From Thermoplasmata archaeon (GTDB taxonomy: Archaea; Thermoplasmatota; Thermoplasmata; Lutacidiplasmatales; UBA184), in NCBI GenBank assembly GCA_030040865.1, contig JASHSX010000144.1, forward strand, positions 1-5,293: a stretch of DNA of 5,293 nucleotides, in the 5' to 3' direction. Under the pieces are notes generated by a model, which saw only the letters and a program-made list of their open reading frames with translations, had not been told where the DNA came from and made no database searches. Position 1 is the first letter of the stretch, and each line of letters begins with the position of its first letter. The translations under genes were made by a program, and so were the position numbers. Below are positions 3,701 through 5,293 of this stretch, in pieces.

Positions 3701-5293
3701 CGCAGTGGGACGTTACTCCCTGGCCGTCCACGGTGAAACCAACGGAGGCTCCGACCGGGAAGTCGGCCCCGGAGGCAGCCACCATTGTCCCGATGCTCCC
3801 ACTATCGGGTGTCACTTCCATTGTGTCCACGTCGAACGAAAGCGTCGATGCGTGAGTCCCGTCGGAGACCTCGACCGAGTACGTGCCCGGAGGCTCGGGT
3901 GGGACGATGAACTGACACGGGGTCCCCGAAGCGCCCGGAAAGCTCCCGTTGGCATCCGTTCGGCAGGTCGCGGGAACGGTCTCGCCGGCGAACGAGATCG
4001 AGATGGGAGCCGACGCCGAGAATCCCGTCCCGCCGACCGTCCCCGTGAAATTGGACGACCCGTACGCCGGAAGGAGCTCGGCCGAGGGTGTGACCACGAA
4101 CGTCGAGCTACCTTCCACCGGGGTGACCGGGGCGATCTCTTCGAGGGTGTTGGTGTCGTAGTTGCCGAGGACGAACTCGCCCGTGCCGGCGTCGAACGCA
4201 ACCCCGAAGGTATTGCCGAAGCCCCCCGGCGCGCCGTTCGTGGCGAGACAGGCGAAGGCGGTGTCGTTGGCGACGCCGACGACGGAGACGCAGCCCCCGA
4301 AGAGCACCACGGCGAAGACCAGACCCGAGATGGGGTCGTACGCGAACGCGGTGGCGACGGCGACCGGAATCGAGGCAACCACCGAGTCGGTGGTGTCGTT
4401 GAGCACCTGGATGTCCCCCGTACTCGTCTGGGTTCCGTAATCGAAGTTACCGCCGCCTACCCAGACCTGGCCCTGTCCCGGCAGGTAGGCGATCCCGCCC
4501 CAGAAGGCATCGTTCGTCAGGATGGTGGTCGCGACATCGTCTGTCGCCGCGTCGAGCACGCTGATCGTTCCGGGACCCGAGTTCGTCACGAAGTACTGCT
4601 CCGTTCCGACGTCGTAGGCAATGCCATTGGGCGCCGGTCCGACGACGATCGTGGAGACCACCGTGTCGCTCGCGTCGTCGATCACGCTCACAGTACCATC
4701 GCCGTTGGCGTCGACGCTCGCGCCCGAGTTAGTCACCGCGACCTCGCCCAACGTCGGATCGTAGGCCACGCTCGTGGGCTCGGGGCCCACGATCACTGAG
4801 GCCGCGACGGTGTCCGTCGAGTCGTTGATCACGTCAACCGTACCGTTGCAGTTGGACGTGTAGCAGTCCCCGTTGTCGGCCACAAACATCTGGTGGGTCC
4901 CCCAGTCGTAGGCCAACCCTTCGGGCTCGGAACCGACCGGCACGGTGGCGGCGACCGAATCGTTGGCGTCGTCGACGACGCTCACGGTGTTGTTTCCGTT
5001 GTTGGCGACGAAGATCTGGTCCGTGGAATTGTCGTAGGCGATTCCCCACGGTGTGTTTCCCACCGGTAGGGTGAGGTTCGACCACGCCGCTCCCCCGGCG
5101 GTGACTGTGTGGGGGCCGGCCGGAGCGGACGGTACCTGAATCGTGCAGGGCGTCCCCGAACTTCCCGGGAAGCTTCCGGTAGCGTCCGACGAGCATGTAG
5201 AGCTCACCGCTGTCCCGTCAAAGGACAAGCCGATCACGGTGTTCGCCTCGAACCCGGTTCCGTTCACCGCGACGGTCGACGCCACGTTGCCCG
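786..5293 (-). CDS. Giant cell-surface protein: two YVTN beta-propellers, IPT-like and PKD-like domains, C-terminal membrane anchor (5' end outside window)
   Basis: The frame is open from the right edge to TAA at 788-786. A GTG at 5285-5283 (residue 1 in my numbering) is probably not the true start: the codons before it (G-N) are also open and it falls inside a domain, so the N-terminus and signal peptide lie beyond the window. Rough layout in residues: IPT/TIG-like module 1-66; seven-bladed propeller 68-388; IPT-like 389-487 and 488-572; second seven-bladed propeller 574-893; IPT-like 894-995; four PKD-like repeats about 1003-1347; canonical PKD domain 1348-1427 with NWSFGDG and HTYRNPGNYTVSV; transmembrane helix 1441-1462; RRRRK 1463-1467; hydrophilic tail ending EADEE. 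The C-terminal anchor implies the rest is extracellular, and frequent N-X-S/T sequons suggest glycosylation. YVTN propellers, IPT and PKD domains usually serve binding or structural roles in surface layers and adhesion; no catalytic residues are recognisable. The ligand is unknown. The gene stands alone here, convergent to the plus-strand remnants. Archaeal origin is likely, not proven. Confidence 0.93.
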   Translation of the reverse strand, partial: GNVASTVAVNGTGFEANTVIGLSFDGTAVSSTCSSDATGSFPGSSGTPCTIQVPSAPAGPHTVTAGGAAWSNLTLPVGNTPWGIAYDNSTDQIFVANNGNNTVSVVDDANDSVAATVPVGSEPEGLAYDWGTHQMFVADNGDCYTSNCNGTVDVINDSTDTVAASVIVGPEPTSVAYDPTLGEVAVTNSGASVDANGDGTVSVIDDASDTVVSTIVVGPAPNGIAYDVGTEQYFVTNSGPGTISVLDAATDDVATTILTNDAFWGGIAYLPGQGQVWVGGGNFDYGTQTSTGDIQVLNDTTDSVVASIPVAVATAFAYDPISGLVFAVVLFGGCVSVVGVANDTAFACLATNGAPGGFGNTFGVAFDAGTGEFVLGNYDTNTLEEIAPVTPVEGSSTFVVTPSAELLPAYGSSNFTGTVGGTGFSASAPISISFAGETVPATCRTDANGSFPGASGTPCQFIVPPEPPGTYSVEVSDGTHASTLSFDVDTMEVTPDSGSIGTMVAASGADFPVGASVGFTVDGQGVTSHCASDSTGAYPGSTGTNCEFAVPEVPGGEEVVSARGPSTEFPLNSTVSLAQGVTPGSGPQGLVYDPDTNQVFVADTGSSDIKIINVSTDVVVKTIDLGAKTAPFGIAFDPSTHEVFAADSAGDNVTVISDATDAIVATVAVGSEPEGVAYDPDLHEVFVTNSGSDTVSIINDTTLSVTGTLTVGQSPGEGIAFDPSNGAVYVANLGPSSSDSTVSVIEDPAAASPTVLAVPVGIQPEGVVYDSNAGEIFVSNYGSGNVSIISGSTNTIVAAIPIGASNEVYLHEMAYSPSAGEIFVAAGSGGYDSNVSVISDATDSVIAAFEVDNDVPYGIAYVPETGQVFVGSNAYPSDVTVYDGANGIGLDSAAFRVQANLSLEVTEGEVGQTLELQGTGFGASLPITDFTVGSTAVNCTAASLGTCQDGVLSTTAVGAFSASFVVPSVPTPGAEYTIAVSDGAGNKASARLQVVAGPGVTPISPSAPAADLGQTVEFTVVASSGSGGYSYSWSGLPFGCSGLSALVRCTPDAPGTYPVRVEVTDSVGGTISSPTLNYTVDTDPTAAIPTPSIPSGRVDAGQLVVFTATAANGSSTYTRFTWNGLPAGCEGTESNVTCAGSNLSSGSYSISVSVTDSNGYTSSPSPSLSFVVLADPTVGLSASVGSVDFGQPVSFSATPAGGAGGFTLAWTGLPEGCASNQSATLTCEATVSGTYSIVVSATDANGYTVSSRSVSLSVYAPPTVQLGVTDVALDLGQAVDFTASVSGGSGVAAYQWTGLPGGCAGSGSGIDCTPTETGSFGVRVMVTDTDGRSAESSPVTVTVSAQVTATAAANVTSTVVGSSVSFTASGSGGTGGLTYNWSFGDGTTGSGPSVTHTYRNPGNYTVSVWVNDTVGGSASKQFLVEVQPVPATAPAASGPNSGAVWAALAGVVAAIVIVTAILVVRRRRKTRPSESPATSESVIDRNGPDGSGSPVSEADEE
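789..965 (-). other. C-terminal transmembrane anchor and cytoplasmic tail of the surface protein
   Basis: A Pro/Ala/Ser/Gly-rich linker leads into a 22-residue hydrophobic helix (residues 1441-1462, AVWAALAGVV through TAILVV). RRRRK follows at once, then a 32-residue polar tail ending PVSEADEE. By the positive-inside rule the helix is a stop-transfer anchor with the large N-terminal part outside. There is no LPxTG motif and no PGF-CTERM-like signature, so sortase or archaeosortase processing is not indicated. Confidence 0.85.
1005..2279 (-). repeat. Array of five PKD/Ig-like domains (four with a W-x-GLP-x-GC motif, one canonical PKD)
   Basis: Five beta-sandwich repeats follow one another with a period of 85-89 residues, measured between their conserved tryptophans (W1031, W1120, W1208, W1294, W1379). 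Repeats 1-4 share the pattern LGQ or FGQ, then VxFT, W-x-G-L-P-x-G-C, a second Cys 9-10 residues later, then a GxYx(V/I)xVxxTDxxG strand pair. The paired cysteines are C1038/C1047, C1127/C1136, C1215/C1225 and C1301/C1310. Repeat 5 has the standard PKD signature, WSFGDG and THTYxNPGNYTV, and no cysteine. Such domains usually act as rigid spacers or adhesive modules, here holding the propellers away from the membrane. The shared tryptophan spacing suggests all five come from one ancestor. Confidence 0.85.
2301..2606 (-). other. IPT/TIG-like module after propeller 2
   Basis: Residues 894-995 contain the typical 'VGQTLELQGTGFG' start of an IPT/TIG-like beta-sandwich and end with YTIAVSDGAGNKASARLQV. 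It differs from the other three copies in having a closely spaced Cys pair (C937 and C945) in place of the longer Cys-bounded loop. It joins the propeller region to the PKD-like stalk. Confidence 0.65.
2607..3566 (-). repeat. YVTN-type beta-propeller 2, seven blades
   Basis: Seven repeats of about 42-50 residues (residues 574-893) each follow the YVTN pattern: xVGxxPxGIAYDPxxxxVFVxNxGxxxVSVIxDxTxxVVAT. Blade centres can be followed through GPQGLVYD, APFGIAFD, EPEGVAYD, GEGIAFD, QPEGVVYD, LHEMAYS and VPYGIAYV. Blade 4 has a longer outer loop (GPSSSDST), and blade 6 a lengthened strand-A region (GASNEVYLHEMAY). Seven blades would close one complete propeller. YVTN propellers are common in archaeal surface proteins and usually bind other molecules; no enzymatic residues are seen. 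Confidence 0.9.
3570..4121 (-). other. Two tandem IPT/TIG-like modules linking the propellers
   Basis: Residues 389-487 and 488-572 each show an IPT-like opening (TGTVGGTGFSASAPISISF; MVAASGADFPVGASVGFTV), then a loop closed by two cysteines 16 residues apart (C441/C457, C528/C544) with the internal pattern D-x-x-G-x-(F/Y)-P-G-x-x-G-T. A closing strand after VP-x-x-P completes each. They connect the two propellers, and the same Cys-bounded loop appears in the module before propeller 1. Confidence 0.7.
4122..5084 (-). repeat. YVTN-type beta-propeller 1, seven blades
   Basis: Residues 68-388 divide into seven blades with cores TPWGIAYD, EPEGLAYD, EPTSVAYD, APNGIAYD, FWGGIAYL, ATAFAYD and NTFGVAFD. 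Blades 1-5 keep the full pattern ending in xVSVxDDAxDxVxxT. Blades 6 and 7 are divergent, with a hydrophobic patch (LVFAVVLFGG) and a final strand ending in TLEEIAPV. Blade 2 carries an insert with C141 and C146, blade 3 carries a DANGDG loop, and blade 6 has C332 and C346, which could form a disulfide. Blade count and order are my own reading and could shift by one if the closing blade uses a strand from the preceding module. Confidence 0.88.
5088..5293 (-). other. IPT/TIG-like module before propeller 1 (cut by window edge)
   Basis: The first visible segment, VAVNGTGFEANTVIGLSFDG, is the usual IPT/TIG opening strand pair. It is followed by the Cys-bounded loop C31 to C47 with SFPGSSGTP inside and a closing VPSAPAGPHTVTA strand. 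It matches the two modules between the propellers closely, which shows that the frame is still inside the protein at the window edge. Confidence 0.75.

Noticed and set aside
2313..4799. Plus-strand open frame of 828 codons opposite the surface-protein gene
   Set aside because: Its codons are exact reverse complements of the sense codons, so it is open wherever the real gene avoids TTA, CTA and TCA, which a GC3-rich gene does. The product is an Asp/Arg/Val/Gly-rich string that mirrors the YVTN repeats (GTC as GAC, and so on), with no domain logic of its own.
3812..5196. Minus-strand frames at 4378-3812 and 5196-4834 inside the large gene
   Set aside because: They are out-of-frame readings of the propeller and IPT coding sequence and are dominated by Arg, Ser and Pro or by Arg and His, as expected for shifted frames of GC-rich DNA.
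5283..5285. GTG as the true start of the large gene
   Set aside because: The frame is open to the window edge and the GTG lies within the first strand of an IPT-like module. A secreted protein also needs a signal peptide, which is absent here.
786..5293. Tandem DNA repeats or CRISPR-like array
   Set aside because: The periodicity is at protein level (YVTN blades of about 42-50 residues, PKD-like units of 85-89). The nucleotide copies have diverged, and there are no identical repeats with regular spacers.

Overview
This GC-rich window is dominated by one very large minus-strand gene (786 to beyond 5293) that lies convergent to the remains of a small plus-strand operon (1 to about 612). The organism is most likely an archaeon. 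The large protein combines YVTN-type beta-propellers, IPT/TIG-like modules and PKD-like domains with a C-terminal membrane anchor and many N-X-S/T sequons, a style common in archaeal cell-surface proteins. It resembles what I remember of GC-rich Thermoplasmata-type genomes. That placement is inference, because no rRNA or informational gene is present.

Positions 1-187 (+) hold the last 61 codons of an unrecognised protein. Its stop overlaps the start of the next reading frame by four bases (ATGA, 184-187), which indicates co-transcription and translational coupling. The second frame (184 to about 441, open to 612) reads like a small ADP-ribosyltransferase-like or KptA-like protein of unknown function. 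It carries an in-frame TAG at codon 27, with recognisable sequence continuing in the same frame after it. It is most simply a pseudogene with one nonsense mutation; stop-codon suppression or pyrrolysine insertion is a less likely reading.

Positions 613-785 lie between the convergent genes. They hold a stem-loop (611-634) and, on the minus strand, an open frame without a start codon that continues in register after the large gene's stop (785-597). The end of that frame looks protein-like and may be a gene remnant. A short direct repeat of CATTTGT lies just to the left of the stem-loop (583-610).

Positions 786-5293 (-) encode at least 1,501 residues of a type I surface protein; the N-terminus lies outside the window. 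The order from N to C is: IPT-like module, seven-bladed propeller 1, two IPT-like modules, seven-bladed propeller 2, one IPT-like module, four PKD-like repeats with a W-x-G-L-P-x-G-C motif, one canonical PKD domain, a transmembrane helix, an RRRRK stop-transfer cluster and a short cytoplasmic tail. The first 441 visible residues contain no lysine or arginine. No promoter for this gene is in the window, no RNA gene, CRISPR array or mobile element was seen, and no complete new multi-gene system can be supported.
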